Shown: piece after piece, positions 17,399 to 26,876 of the stretch
Layout of the letters: the number at the start of each line of letters is the position of its first letter
Position numbering within the stretch: position 1 is the stretch's first letter
Assembly (NCBI GenBank): GCA_003611805.1
Contig: RAYM01000031.1
Location: forward strand, 1 to 64,000
DNA from: a bacterium 1xD42-87
GTDB taxonomy: Bacteria > Bacillota > Clostridia > Lachnospirales > Lachnospiraceae
Length of the DNA: 64,000 nucleotides
Direction of reading: 5' to 3'
The notes under the pieces: generated by a model
Told to the model about the DNA's origin: nothing
What the model saw: the letters and a program-made list of their open reading frames with translations, nothing else
The model's database searches: none
Translations under genes and position numbers: made by a program

Positions 17399-19984
17399 AT
17401 GAGGTTACTGGTAATCGGCGGCGTGGCGGCGGGGACGAAAGCCGCGGCAAAATTCAAGAGGGTAAACCCGGAGGCGGAGGTGGCCATTGTCACAAAAGGC
17501 AAGGACATTTCCTACGCGGGCTGCGGGCTCCCCTATTATGTGGGCGGGTCGATCCCGGAGAAGGAGCAGCTGATTGTGAACACGCCGGAGAAGTACAGCG
17601 CGCTCACGGGCGCTATGGTGTATCCGCAGCGTGAGGTCGTGGCGCTTGACACGGCGGCGAAGAGGGCCACGGCGAAGAATCTCCGCACGGGCGCGGAAGA
17701 GATTTATGAATATGACGCATGTATCGTGGCGGTGGGGGCTTCTCCGGTGATACCGCCCCTGCCGGGCTTAAATCTGCCGGGCGTTTTCGTGATGCGCACG
17801 CCGGACGACGCGATTGAAACGAGGGATTACATAGCGGGGGACGATGTGAAGCGCGCCGTGGTAGTGGGCGGCGGCTTTATCGGACTGGAAGTGGCGGAGA
17901 ATCTGCTGGAAAAAGGGTTGTCGGTGACTTTGATTGATATGGCGTCCCAGATTATGCCGGGATTCGACGGGGAAATGGCGGACTACGCGGTGCGGCATCT
18001 TGCGAAGAAAGGCATCAAGGTGATGACGTCCACGAGGCTGGAGGGAGTAACCGGCGACGGGAGAGCGGAAGGGGTGCAGACGGACAAGGGACTGCTCCCT
18101 GCGGACGTGGTGATTCTCTCCATCGGTATTCGTCCGAACACGGGCTTTTTGCAGGATACAGGGATGGAAATGCTTAAGGGAACCATTCTGGTGGATGACA
18201 AGATGGCGACCAATGTGGCGGACGTCTACGCGGCGGGCGACTGCGCCATGGTGAAGAACCGTCTCACAGGGGAGCGGCAGTGGTCGCCCATGGGTTCCTC
18301 CGCCAACATGGAGGGACGCACCCTCGCGCTGGCGCTGGGCGGCCGGGATGTGGCGTATCCGGGCGTTCTGGGGACTGGCGTGGTCAAGCTCCCGGGGCTT
18401 TCGGGCGGCAGAACCGGGCTGTCCGAAGAGCAGGCGAAGGCGGCTGGCTATGACCCGGTGTGCGTGCTGGCGGTGACGGACGACAAGGCGCACTACTATC
18501 CCGACAGCGCATGGTTTGCGATCAAGCTGGTGGCGGACAAAGCGACACACAAGCTGCTTGGCGTGCAGGTGCTGGGACCGGGCGCGGTGGATAAGGTGAC
18601 GGATATCGGTGTGATGGCTGTGACTTTTGGCGCCACGCTTGAGCAGATGACCTGTCTGGATCTGTCCTATGCGCCGCCTTTCTCCACGGCGATCCACCCC
18701 TTCGTACAGGCGGTACATATGCTGTTAAATAAAATAGCGGGTGATATGGACAGTTTCACGCCCGCGGAATATCTGGCGGGGGCAGCCGAAGGGTACCGCG
18801 TGATCGACGTAAATCCCGCAGGACCGACGATTGCGGGGGCGACTTACGTGGATCTGCTCAAGGTAAAGGGCGAGGTGCCGGGGCTTTCCAAGGACGAGAA
18901 GCTTCTGCTTGTCTGCGCCAAGGGCAAGAGGGCATATCTTCTGCAGAACAGGCTGAAACGCTACGGCTACACGAACACGAAGGTGCTGGAGGGCTCCTCC
19001 TTCTTCAACGTGGTGAAAGTGGAGAGCAGGCCCGGTGTGGTGACGGTGCCCGCGAAGGAGATTACTCGCGTGAAGGCGCTGGGCTGCCTGCACAACAAGG
19101 GAACAGACAATTTTAACGTCCGTGTGATCACGAGAAACGGCAAGATCACCACGGCGGAGCACAAAAAAATCGCGGAGGCGGCGGAGCGGTTCGGAAGCGG
19201 CGACGTGGTTATGACGACGCGTCTGACCATGGAGATCGTGGGCGTGCCCTTTGACCAGATCGAGAATATCCGTGCCTTTCTGGCGGAGGAAGGTCTGGAA
19301 ACCGGCGGAACCGGCTCCAAGGTGCGTCCGGTGGTGGCATGTAAGGGAACGACCTGTCAGTACGGTCTGCTGGATTCCTATGCTTTATCCGACAAGATAC
19401 ACGAGCGGTTCTTCCACGGCTACGCTTCCGTGAAGCTGCCGCACAAGTTTAAGATCGCGGTGGGCGGCTGCCCGAATAACTGCGTGAAGCCGGATCTGAA
19501 TGACTTCGGCATCGTGGGACAGAGAGTGCCGGCGATGGATCTGGAGAAGTGCCGGGGCTGTAAGATCTGTCAGGTTTCGCTGGCGTGCCCGGTGGAGGCG
19601 TCGCAGGTAGTGGACGGCAAGCTGGTGATCGATCCCGACAAATGCAACAACTGCGGACGCTGTGTGGGGAAATGCCCTTTCAAGGCGTCGGAGGAGAGCG
19701 CTTACGGCTACCGCGTCTATATCGGCGGACGCTGGGGCAAGAGAGTGGCGCACGGACAGAAGCTGGATAAGATATTCCTGGATGAGGAGGAAGTGCTTTC
19801 CGTTCTGGAAAAGGCGATCCTGCTGTTCCGCGAACAGGGCAATACGGGAGAGCGGTTTGCGGATACGATAAGCAGGCTGGGATTTGAGAACGTACAGGCG
19901 CAGCTTATGGCGGATGACCTGCTTGCGAGGAAAGAAGCGATTCTCGATGCCAAGGTGCATCTGAAAGGCGGGGCGACCTGCTAA
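17399..19984 (+). CDS. fused CoA-disulfide-reductase / rhodanese / siroheme-reductase-like / ferredoxin protein
   Basis: This 861-aa protein joins four parts. Residues 1 to about 450 are a FAD/NAD(P) disulfide reductase of the CoA-disulfide reductase type, with LLVIGGVAAGTKAAAK, active-site C42 in YAGCGLPYY and the second nucleotide motif VVGGGFIGLEVAENL. Residues about 453-545 are rhodanese-like, with VCAKGKRAY holding the catalytic-type cysteine near 505. Residues about 560-725 resemble the siroheme/4Fe-4S half of sulfite and nitrite reductases, with ACKGTTCQYG and GGCPNNC as cluster ligands. Residues about 735-800 are a two-cluster ferredoxin (CRGCKICQ...CP, CNNCGRCVGKCP). GGAGGAGGTATAGT precedes ATG 17399. 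It heads an operon that makes siroheme. A role in reducing sulfite, polysulfide or a related sulfur species is inferred. Confidence 0.85.
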   Translation: MRLLVIGGVAAGTKAAAKFKRVNPEAEVAIVTKGKDISYAGCGLPYYVGGSIPEKEQLIVNTPEKYSALTGAMVYPQREVVALDTAAKRATAKNLRTGAEEIYEYDACIVAVGASPVIPPLPGLNLPGVFVMRTPDDAIETRDYIAGDDVKRAVVVGGGFIGLEVAENLLEKGLSVTLIDMASQIMPGFDGEMADYAVRHLAKKGIKVMTSTRLEGVTGDGRAEGVQTDKGLLPADVVILSIGIRPNTGFLQDTGMEMLKGTILVDDKMATNVADVYAAGDCAMVKNRLTGERQWSPMGSSANMEGRTLALALGGRDVAYPGVLGTGVVKLPGLSGGRTGLSEEQAKAAGYDPVCVLAVTDDKAHYYPDSAWFAIKLVADKATHKLLGVQVLGPGAVDKVTDIGVMAVTFGATLEQMTCLDLSYAPPFSTAIHPFVQAVHMLLNKIAGDMDSFTPAEYLAGAAEGYRVIDVNPAGPTIAGATYVDLLKVKGEVPGLSKDEKLLLVCAKGKRAYLLQNRLKRYGYTNTKVLEGSSFFNVVKVESRPGVVTVPAKEITRVKALGCLHNKGTDNFNVRVITRNGKITTAEHKKIAEAAERFGSGDVVMTTRLTMEIVGVPFDQIENIRAFLAEEGLETGGTGSKVRPVVACKGTTCQYGLLDSYALSDKIHERFFHGYASVKLPHKFKIAVGGCPNNCVKPDLNDFGIVGQRVPAMDLEKCRGCKICQVSLACPVEASQVVDGKLVIDPDKCNNCGRCVGKCPFKASEESAYGYRVYIGGRWGKRVAHGQKLDKIFLDEEEVLSVLEKAILLFREQGNTGERFADTISRLGFENVQAQLMADDLLARKEAILDAKVHLKGGATC

Positions 19985-21102
19985 TGGAGTGTATCAGTAT
20001 CAGCCATAAAACGGCGGATTCCGGGGAACGGGAAAAGTTTTATATTCCGAAGGAGAAGGCGGGAGATTTTTTAAGTAAGGTCCACGCGGCTGCGGGGGAG
20101 GAGTGTGTGCTCATCTCTACCTGCAACCGCACGGAAATTTATGTGTCGGGGGAGGAAAACCGCTTCCGTGAATTGGAAAAAGCCCTCGAAATGTTTTCAG
20201 GAAGCGCCGGTGAGCAGATCAGAAGTCTTGCCAGAAGATATCAGGGGCAAAGGGCGCTGCATCATCTTTTCCGCGTGATATGCGGCATGGAATCCATGGT
20301 GATCGGGGAGGATGAAATTCTCGGGCAGACGCGGGATGCCTATCTGGCTGCAAAAGAAGCCGGGTATACCGGATATGAGCTGAACACGGTGTTCCAGGCG
20401 GCGCTCGCCTGTGCCAAGCGGGTGAAGACGGAGACGATGATCTCCAAGACGGCGGTCTCTGTGGCGACTCTGGCAGTCAATGAAGTAGCGCATCTGCCGA
20501 TACCTCGTAAGACGGTGCTTTTGATGGGCAGCAGCGGACAGATGGGCAGTATTATACTGAAGAATCTGCTCAGTCAGAAAAATGTCCGTATCATAGCTAC
20601 GGTGCGGTCGCACAAAGGCATCTGCCGGAGCGGCGGTGCACAGGTGGAGCATGTGGACTATCAGGATCGCTATGACGCGCTGGAGGAGGCGGACGCCATT
20701 ATTTCCGCAACGGCAAGCCCCCACTATACGCTGACGGCTGGGCGGGTCAGGGAGGCAGTACGGACGCAGAAGGAACGGCTTTTCCTCGACATATCCATGC
20801 CGCCGGATCTGGATGCAGAGATCGGGAAGCTGGCGCACTGCCGTCTGGTGGCATTGGACGATATCAAAAAGCTGGCGGAGGAGAACAACAGGCGCAAGCA
20901 GCATGCCTTTGTGGATGCGGAAGAGATTCTGGCGGAGGAGTTGGAAAAGCTCTGCAACGCGCTGGCATTTCACCGTTTCACACAGAAGGATGCGCACTGG
21001 AAGGAGCGGTACGCGGACTGCACGGCAGAAAAGCTCCTTTATCTGCTGCGGGACGAGCTGGACAGCGATTCCTTCGTGGCGGTTCTGAAGGCATTGACAT
21101 AG
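19984..21102 (+). CDS. hemA: glutamyl-tRNA reductase
   Basis: This 372-aa enzyme reduces glutamyl-tRNA to glutamate semialdehyde, the first step of C5 tetrapyrrole synthesis. The catalytic cysteine is C47 in LISTCNRTEIY. The MESMVIGEDEILGQ region and the NADPH-binding VLLMGSSGQMGS follow. The last is degenerate compared with the usual GAGxMG. The C-terminal dimerisation helix is shorter than in E. coli. Its ATG overlaps the stop of the preceding gene (TAATG), so the two are coupled. The other C5 enzyme, hemL, closes the same operon. Confidence 0.93.
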   Translation: MECISISHKTADSGEREKFYIPKEKAGDFLSKVHAAAGEECVLISTCNRTEIYVSGEENRFRELEKALEMFSGSAGEQIRSLARRYQGQRALHHLFRVICGMESMVIGEDEILGQTRDAYLAAKEAGYTGYELNTVFQAALACAKRVKTETMISKTAVSVATLAVNEVAHLPIPRKTVLLMGSSGQMGSIILKNLLSQKNVRIIATVRSHKGICRSGGAQVEHVDYQDRYDALEEADAIISATASPHYTLTAGRVREAVRTQKERLFLDISMPPDLDAEIGKLAHCRLVALDDIKKLAEENNRRKQHAFVDAEEILAEELEKLCNALAFHRFTQKDAHWKERYADCTAEKLLYLLRDELDSDSFVAVLKALT

Positions 21103-21249
21103 CTGCCTGCGTCAAATTGTAGTAATTCACATCAGTCAGTCGTAAATGAATGCGAAATTTGTCGCGAATGTGAATTGTGAGATTGCCTATGGCATCGAAT
21201 GGGTCTGGCAATGCTTTGACTGATATAGTCATATAAGGAGAGCGTTTGC
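21103..21249 (+). promoter_or_regulatory. 147-base gap in the operon with inverted repeat
   Basis: AATTCACAT (21124-21132) is mirrored by ATGTGAATT (21168-21176). It could form a stem inside the transcript between hemA and the next gene and might modulate it. ATAAGGAGAG at the end serves the next start. Confidence 0.4.
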
Positions 21250-21912
21250 ATGGGATATTTTCCCTTTTTTGTGGAACTGGAAGGAAAAAGGGGTGTGATC
21301 TTGGGCGGCGGGACGGTGGCGGCAAGGAAAGTGGAGAAGCTGCTCGCGTTCGGACCGAAACTGACGGTGATTGCGCCGGACATAGAGGCATGTGTGAGGA
21401 CGCAGGGGGAGCTGCTGCAAAAGGACGCGGCAGGCTCCCTTCGTTTTGAGGAGCGCGCTTTTCGGATGGAGGATCTGGACGACGCGGATTTCGTGATTGC
21501 CGCCACGGATGACACGGTGTTGAACGGAGAAATTGCGAATCACTGTAGAGAAAGCCGAATTCCCGTCAATGTGGCGGACGACAGGGAAAAATGCACGTTT
21601 TTCTTTCCGGCGCTCGTGAGGGAGGGACCGCTCACCGTCGGCATTTCCACAGACGGAAAAAGCCCGCTTGCGGCGTCATGGGTACGGCGGGAGATCGCGG
21701 GGATGCTGCCGGAGTCAATCGGCGAAATAATTGACTTGTTAGGTCAGATTCGCCCGGCGGTGATGGCGCTGGAAGCGGAGGAAAGCGACAGAAAGAAATG
21801 GTTTGAGCGGCTGTTTATCTACTGTATGGAATGTTTGGATAGAGGACAGGAGATAACAGAAAAGGAATTGACCAAGTTAGTCGAAGCGTGGCGGCATAAG
21901 GAAAATGAGTGA
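21250..21912 (+). CDS. precorrin-2 dehydrogenase / sirohydrochlorin ferrochelatase family protein
   Basis: This 220-aa protein corresponds to the N-terminal half of CysG (also Met8p/SirC). It oxidises precorrin-2 with NAD and in some members also inserts iron to give siroheme. The NAD motif VILGGGTVAARKVEKL lies at 17-32, and the conserved aspartate pair is in VNVADDREKCTFFFPA (106-121). A dimerisation helix region (SPLAASWVRREIAGMLP) follows. It lacks the methyltransferase half, which is encoded two genes on as CobA. AAGGAG precedes the ATG. Its end is 45 bases before the chosen hemC start. Confidence 0.92.
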   Translation: MGYFPFFVELEGKRGVILGGGTVAARKVEKLLAFGPKLTVIAPDIEACVRTQGELLQKDAAGSLRFEERAFRMEDLDDADFVIAATDDTVLNGEIANHCRESRIPVNVADDREKCTFFFPALVREGPLTVGISTDGKSPLAASWVRREIAGMLPESIGEIIDLLGQIRPAVMALEAEESDRKKWFERLFIYCMECLDRGQEITEKELTKLVEAWRHKENE

Positions 21913-21953
21913 TTTCTGTCAGCAGTAAAGCAAGAGGAAGGAATGCCGGAAAC

Positions 21954-22970
21954 ATGGACAAACTCAGGATTGGCACCAGGGGGAGCAAGCTTGCTCTGAA
22001 ACAGGCGGCGCTTGTGCAGGAAGCCCTGTCACGGGCGTGCGGCGATATGGTGACTGAACTGGTCATTCTACGCACCAGGGGAGACCGAATACAGGACAGA
22101 CCCCTCTCGGAACTCGGCGATAAGGGTGTGTTTGCTTCGGAGCTGGAGCAGGCGCTGCTTACCGGGCAGATTGATCTGGCGGTGCATTCCGCGAAGGACC
22201 TGCCCATGAGGCTGGCGGATGGGCTGGCCATCGCCGCTGTCCTGCCGAGGGCGGATGCGCGGGATGTGCTTGTGGTGCCGAAGGGAGGCAGAGCGCCGGT
22301 TCTGCGGCAGGGTTTACGTGGGGAATGTGAAGGTACGCTGATGGGAAAGAGCGCGGCGCAGCCAAAGGCTATGCCGGGAGACGGCGCCTCTGTATTCCGT
22401 CTCGGCACCGGCAGCAGGCGGCGGCAGCTCCTTGCGGGAAAAGTCTGGGAGAACGTAATCTGCGAGGAGATCCGCGGCAACGTGGATACAAGGCTTCGCA
22501 AACTGCGGGAGGGCAGTTACGACGGCATTATTCTGGCGAAGGCGGGGCTGGACAGGCTGGGAACAGCGAGTGACTGGGAAGGGGCATTTGACTTTTACCC
22601 GATTTCCCCGAAGGTGTTTCTGCCGGCGGCGTGCCAGGGTATCATAGCGGTGGAGGCGGTGGAAGGTTCCGTGGCGGCTGGAATCTGCAAGGAAATTTCG
22701 GATGCGGAGACAGAGCTCTGTTATACGGTTGAGCGGGAAGCGCTGGCGCTGCTTTCGGCGGACTGCAGCGAGGCAGCGGCGGCGTGGTGCAGGCGCGTAT
22801 CGCCGGATCAGGGGGTGTGTGTATCGGAAAGGGCGTATTCGGAAGATCGTATATGTCTGGATGTCATGTATGCGGATCGATGGGTCGATCTGACTGGAAT
22901 AGTCAATTTGGAAGAAGGAAGAAAAATGGCACGGCTGGCGGCGCAGATGGTCAGAAATCAGACGGATTGA
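21954..22970 (+). CDS. hemC: porphobilinogen deaminase (hydroxymethylbilane synthase)
   Basis: This 338-aa enzyme joins four porphobilinogen units. LRIGTRGSKLALKQ, DLAVHSAKDLP and IRGNVDTRLRKL are the family motifs. Two things are unusual. An extra stretch of about 25 residues (around 112-146) sits before the RLGTGSRRRQL block. The cofactor loop, normally GGC followed by a proline, reads SADCSEAAAAW, with C271 as the only plausible dipyrromethane attachment site. AGAGGAAGG lies 13 bases before ATG 21954. An earlier in-frame start at 21909 lacks a site and precedes the conserved N-terminus. Confidence 0.9.
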   Translation: MDKLRIGTRGSKLALKQAALVQEALSRACGDMVTELVILRTRGDRIQDRPLSELGDKGVFASELEQALLTGQIDLAVHSAKDLPMRLADGLAIAAVLPRADARDVLVVPKGGRAPVLRQGLRGECEGTLMGKSAAQPKAMPGDGASVFRLGTGSRRRQLLAGKVWENVICEEIRGNVDTRLRKLREGSYDGIILAKAGLDRLGTASDWEGAFDFYPISPKVFLPAACQGIIAVEAVEGSVAAGICKEISDAETELCYTVEREALALLSADCSEAAAAWCRRVSPDQGVCVSERAYSEDRICLDVMYADRWVDLTGIVNLEEGRKMARLAAQMVRNQTD

Positions 22971-22987
22971 CTGCGGTGCCCGGCGTG

Positions 22988-24550
22988 ATGGAGGAAACAG
23001 GGAGATTGAGCGGGGGAAAGGTATATCTGGCGGGCGGAGGCTGCGGTGACGCGGAACTTGTGACGCTGAAAGCAGTAAAGGCTCTGCAGAAATGTGATAC
23101 GGTGGTCTATGACAGTCTGGTGTCCGAGGAGCTTCTGCAGTGGACGAGATCGGATTGTGAGAGAATCTTTGTGGGAAAACGATACCAATGCCACAGCAGC
23201 GGACAGCTTGAAATCAACGCCCTTCTCATAGAAAAAGCGCGGGAGGGGAAAACGGTAGTGCGCCTGAAGGGCGGCGATCCCTATGTGTTCGGCAGAGGCG
23301 GGGAGGAATTTCAGGCGCTGCTTGACGCGGGCGTCTGCTGTGAGGCGATACCCGGCGTTACGTCGGCAATAGCGGTTCCGGCGGCGGCCGGGATTCCTGT
23401 GACCCACAGGGGGCTTTCGGACAGTGTGACGGTGGTGACGGGAACGGCGGCGAAAACAGGCGGCAGAGAGGAATTGGAACTGGATTTTCACGCGCTGGCA
23501 CAGCTTAAGGGCACGCTGGTGATCCTGATGGGGATGCACCATCTGGCAAAGATCGTCGTGGGACTGCTGGCGGCGGGGAAAGACCGGAATACGCCCTGCG
23601 CCATTATTATGGAAGGAACGACAGAGAGGCAGAGAGTGGTAAGGGCGCCGCTTTTTGAACTCGCTGCCAGGGCGGCGGAGCGGGGGCTTACCGCCCCGGC
23701 GGTGATTGTGGTCGGCGCGGTGGCGAAGCTGGAGCTCATCATGTATGACATGCCTGTGGCAGGAATCTCAGTCGGCGTGACCGGGACGGCGCGTTTTGCG
23801 GATAAATTGTCCTGCGCGCTCAGGGAAAAGGGCGTGGACATACGGGACATGAGTTTTATGGAGATCAGACCGTCGTCGGATTCGTTGCCGGACCTGGCGG
23901 ACTGCGGCTGGCTTGTCTTTACCAGCCCCAACGGGGTAGAGGTCTTTCTGGAAAAAATGCGGCTGGAACGGCTTGACCTGCGGACGTTGTCCGGGCATAA
24001 AATCGCGGTGATCGGTCCGGGTACGGCGGAAAGGCTTAAGGAAGCCGGGCTTTATGCGGATTATATGCCCGAAGTCTATGATGCGGCACATCTGGCAGAA
24101 GGGCTTTCGGACATAATCATGGCAGAGCAGGAAAAAGAGAGACCCGGCAGTACGGGCTGGGCGCAAAGCAAGGTGATGTTTCTGCGGGCAAAGCAGGGAA
24201 GCGGTGTGCCGTCACGAATTTTCCGTGAGCGGAGAATCCCTTATGAGGAACATGCCCTCTATGAGCTGGGCGTGCAGGAGCAGAAGCGCGACGCGGTGAT
24301 AACAAAGGAGCCGGATTATATTGCCTTTGGCTCCGCCATGGGCGCGAGAGTTTATTTTGAGGGAATGGAGAAGAAAGGCATCAGAAATACGAGGAGCCGT
24401 TATGTCTGCATTGGGGAACAGTGCGCGAAAGAAGTGCGAAAGTATGTGGCAGAACCGCCCCTGATTGCGGAGAAAGCAGATGTGCACGCCATTGTTGACT
24501 GTCTTTGCAGTGATAGAGTGAGAAATGCGGCATTCTCCACACGGATTTGA
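22988..24550 (+). CDS. cobA-hemD: uroporphyrinogen-III C-methyltransferase / uroporphyrinogen-III synthase fusion
   Basis: This 520-aa fusion has a SAM-dependent methyltransferase (CobA/SUMT) in residues 1 to about 250: VYLAGGGCGDAELVTLKA, LKGGDPYVFGRGGEE and IPGVTSAIAVPAAAGIP are diagnostic. From about 255 a HemD synthase follows (GVTGTARFADKLSCALREKG, LVFTSPNGVEVF, KIAVIGPGTAERLKEAG). HemD closes the ring to uroporphyrinogen III and CobA methylates it to precorrin-2, so one polypeptide does both steps at the branch to siroheme and cobalamin. The start is uncertain: ATG 22988 is chosen, and TTG 23006 with GGAGG 10 bases upstream is an alternative. The gene follows hemC by 17 bases. Confidence 0.92.
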   Translation: MEETGRLSGGKVYLAGGGCGDAELVTLKAVKALQKCDTVVYDSLVSEELLQWTRSDCERIFVGKRYQCHSSGQLEINALLIEKAREGKTVVRLKGGDPYVFGRGGEEFQALLDAGVCCEAIPGVTSAIAVPAAAGIPVTHRGLSDSVTVVTGTAAKTGGREELELDFHALAQLKGTLVILMGMHHLAKIVVGLLAAGKDRNTPCAIIMEGTTERQRVVRAPLFELAARAAERGLTAPAVIVVGAVAKLELIMYDMPVAGISVGVTGTARFADKLSCALREKGVDIRDMSFMEIRPSSDSLPDLADCGWLVFTSPNGVEVFLEKMRLERLDLRTLSGHKIAVIGPGTAERLKEAGLYADYMPEVYDAAHLAEGLSDIIMAEQEKERPGSTGWAQSKVMFLRAKQGSGVPSRIFRERRIPYEEHALYELGVQEQKRDAVITKEPDYIAFGSAMGARVYFEGMEKKGIRNTRSRYVCIGEQCAKEVRKYVAEPPLIAEKADVHAIVDCLCSDRVRNAAFSTRI

Positions 24551-24611
24551 GTCACAGCAGAGGCTGATTTGTTAAGAAATATTAAGGTTACCGCAGAAAG
24601 GAAGACAAATC

Positions 24612-25571
24612 ATGTACCGATTCAGAAGACTGAGAAGGGACGAGAGAATCCGGGCTGTGATGCAGGAGACGAGACTGCACCCGAAGGATTTTATTTATCC
24701 GATCTTTGTAATAGAAGGAGAAAATGTCAGGAATCCGGTGGATTCCATGCCGGGTGTTTTTCAATATTCCATTGACTGTCTGGATGAAATTTTAGACCGT
24801 GTGAAGGAGGCGCGCATCGGGGGCGTTATGCTTTTTGGCATTCCGGCGTGCAAGGACCCGCAGGGGAGTCAGGCGTACGCGCGGGACGGCGTCACCCAGA
24901 GGGCGGTCCGCCATATCAGGGAGAAGTACCCGGAAATCTATATTGTGGTGGATGTGTGTCTGTGCGAATACACTTCTCACGGGCATTGCGGGATGGTGCG
25001 CGGAGAGGAAATTCTCAACGACGAGACACTGCCGTATCTGGTGAAGATGGCGGTGAGCCTTGTGGAGGCGGGAGCGGATATGGTGGCGCCCTCGGATATG
25101 ATGGACGGCAGGGTGGCGGCTATACGGGAAGGGCTTGACCGTGCCGGGTTTACCCAGACGCCGATTATGGCGTACAGCGCGAAATTTGCCTCCGCTTACT
25201 ATGGACCTTTCCGGGATGCGGCGCAGTCGGCGCCGGGATTCGGCGACCGCAGGAGCTATCAGATGGACTTTGCAAACGGGCGGGAGGCGCTGCGGGAAAT
25301 CCGCGCGGACATAGAGGAGGGGGCGGACATTGTGATGGTGAAACCGGCGCTTGCGTATCTGGACGTCTTAAAGGAGACGGCGCTTACTTTCGACATGCCC
25401 CTTGCGGTGTACAATGTGAGCGGGGAGTACGCCATGGTAAAGGCGGCGGCAGAGCGGGGGTGGATTGACGAGAGAAGGATTGTGCTGGAGAATCTCACGG
25501 CGATGAAGCGCGCGGGCGCGAAGATCATCATTACCTATCATGCGCTGGATGCGGTAAAATGGCTGGGTTGA
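24612..25571 (+). CDS. hemB: porphobilinogen synthase (delta-aminolevulinate dehydratase)
   Basis: This 319-aa enzyme condenses two 5-aminolevulinate molecules. The zinc-site cysteines are in DVCLCEYTSHGHCG, and the two active-site lysines in MAYSAKFASAYYGPFRDA and MVKPALAYLDV. The three-cysteine motif marks the zinc-dependent type. AAAGGAAG lies about 9 bases upstream. It is 61 bases after cobA-hemD and 10 bases before hemL, inside the operon. Confidence 0.95.
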   Translation: MYRFRRLRRDERIRAVMQETRLHPKDFIYPIFVIEGENVRNPVDSMPGVFQYSIDCLDEILDRVKEARIGGVMLFGIPACKDPQGSQAYARDGVTQRAVRHIREKYPEIYIVVDVCLCEYTSHGHCGMVRGEEILNDETLPYLVKMAVSLVEAGADMVAPSDMMDGRVAAIREGLDRAGFTQTPIMAYSAKFASAYYGPFRDAAQSAPGFGDRRSYQMDFANGREALREIRADIEEGADIVMVKPALAYLDVLKETALTFDMPLAVYNVSGEYAMVKAAAERGWIDERRIVLENLTAMKRAGAKIIITYHALDAVKWLG

Positions 25572-25581
25572 GGAGGGTAAT

Positions 25582-26853
25582 ATGGGCAGCAGATCGGAAC
25601 AGCTTTATGAAAAGGCGCGGAGGCGGATCCCGGGCGGGGTCAATTCTCCGGTACGGGCGTTTGGCGCGGTGGGCGGGCATCCTTTTTTTGTGGAACGGGC
25701 GCAGGGACCGTGGCTATATGATGTGGACGGAAACCGCTATCTGGACTATGTCTGTTCCTGGGGTCCCGGTATTCTGGGGCACGCGCATCCGCAGGTGGTG
25801 GAGGCGGTGCAGAAAGTCTGCGCGGGCGGTCTTACCTTCGGTGCGCCCACGGCGGGGGAGGTGGAGCTGGCGGAGCTGATAAACGCCTGCGTGCCGGACG
25901 CGGAGATGGTGCGTCTGGTCAGCTCCGGCACAGAGGCGGTGATGAGCGCCGTGCGTGTGGCGAGAGGTTATACGGGCCGGGAGAAGATCATCAAGTTTGC
26001 GGGAAATTACCATGGTCATTCAGACGGTCTGCTGGTGAAGGCGGGGTCGGGGCTTATGACCCAGTCCGTGCCCGACAGTGCCGGCGTGCCGGAAGGATAT
26101 GCGGCTTCCACGCTGACGGCAGTCTACAATGATGAGGAATCCGTGCGCGCGCTGATGGAGGGAAACCATGGACAGGTGGCTGCGGTCGTGGTGGAGCCGG
26201 TGGCGGCAAATATGGGAGTTGTGCCGCCGAAACCGGGTTTTTTGGAATTTCTGCGCCGCATCACGAAAGAGAACGGGGCTCTTCTGCTTTTCGATGAGGT
26301 GATTACGGGATTCCGGCTGGGGCTTGGCGGCGCGTCTGAATATACGGGCGTTCATGCCGATCTGTACACGTTTGGAAAGATTGTGGGCGGCGGGATGCCG
26401 CTGGCGGCTTACGGCGGCAGGCGGGATATCATGTCCTGTGTCGCGCCGCTCGGCGCGGTCTATCAGGCGGGAACGCTGTCTGGAAATCCCGTGGCGGTGG
26501 CGGCGGGCATTGCAACGCTGAAAATACTGATGGACGATCCGGGCATCTATGAGCGGATCGACAGGCGGGCGCAGATGCTGTCGGAGGCCTACCGGGGCGC
26601 GGGGCTTACGGTGAACCGGGCAGGTTCGCTGCTGTCTGCATTCTTTGTTTCCGGCCGGCAGGTGGAGAACTACGGGGACGCGTGCCGGTGCGACAGGGAG
26701 GCGTTTGCGGCTTATTTCAACAGTATGCTGAAGCGCGGCATCTATGTGGCGCCGTCTCAGTTCGAGGCTATGTTCGTGTCGGATGCACATTCGGACGAGT
26801 TGATTGAGGAGACTTGCGGGGCGGTGGCGGCATACTTTGGCGGGATATCCTAA
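25582..26853 (+). CDS. hemL: glutamate-1-semialdehyde 2,1-aminomutase
   Basis: This 423-aa PLP enzyme turns glutamate semialdehyde into 5-aminolevulinate. Motifs are RRIPGGVNSPVRAFGAVGG at the N-terminus, FAGNYHGHSDGLLVKAGSG, LLFDEVITGFRL and the PLP lysine in TFGKIVGGGMP. Length and sequence are standard. GAGGAGGGTAAT leads into the ATG. Having hemA, hemB, hemC, hemD and hemL in one run gives the full path from glutamyl-tRNA to uroporphyrinogen III. Confidence 0.96.
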   Translation: MGSRSEQLYEKARRRIPGGVNSPVRAFGAVGGHPFFVERAQGPWLYDVDGNRYLDYVCSWGPGILGHAHPQVVEAVQKVCAGGLTFGAPTAGEVELAELINACVPDAEMVRLVSSGTEAVMSAVRVARGYTGREKIIKFAGNYHGHSDGLLVKAGSGLMTQSVPDSAGVPEGYAASTLTAVYNDEESVRALMEGNHGQVAAVVVEPVAANMGVVPPKPGFLEFLRRITKENGALLLFDEVITGFRLGLGGASEYTGVHADLYTFGKIVGGGMPLAAYGGRRDIMSCVAPLGAVYQAGTLSGNPVAVAAGIATLKILMDDPGIYERIDRRAQMLSEAYRGAGLTVNRAGSLLSAFFVSGRQVENYGDACRCDREAFAAYFNSMLKRGIYVAPSQFEAMFVSDAHSDELIEETCGAVAAYFGGIS

Positions 26854-26876
26854 TTTTATGGGACGGAGGAAAACAG

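Noticed and set aside
17768..18718. Long antisense frame inside the reductase fusion, and similar long frames opposite hemL, coaBC and cysS
   Set aside because: They are by-products of GC-rich codon use on the other strand, without ribosome sites or family features.
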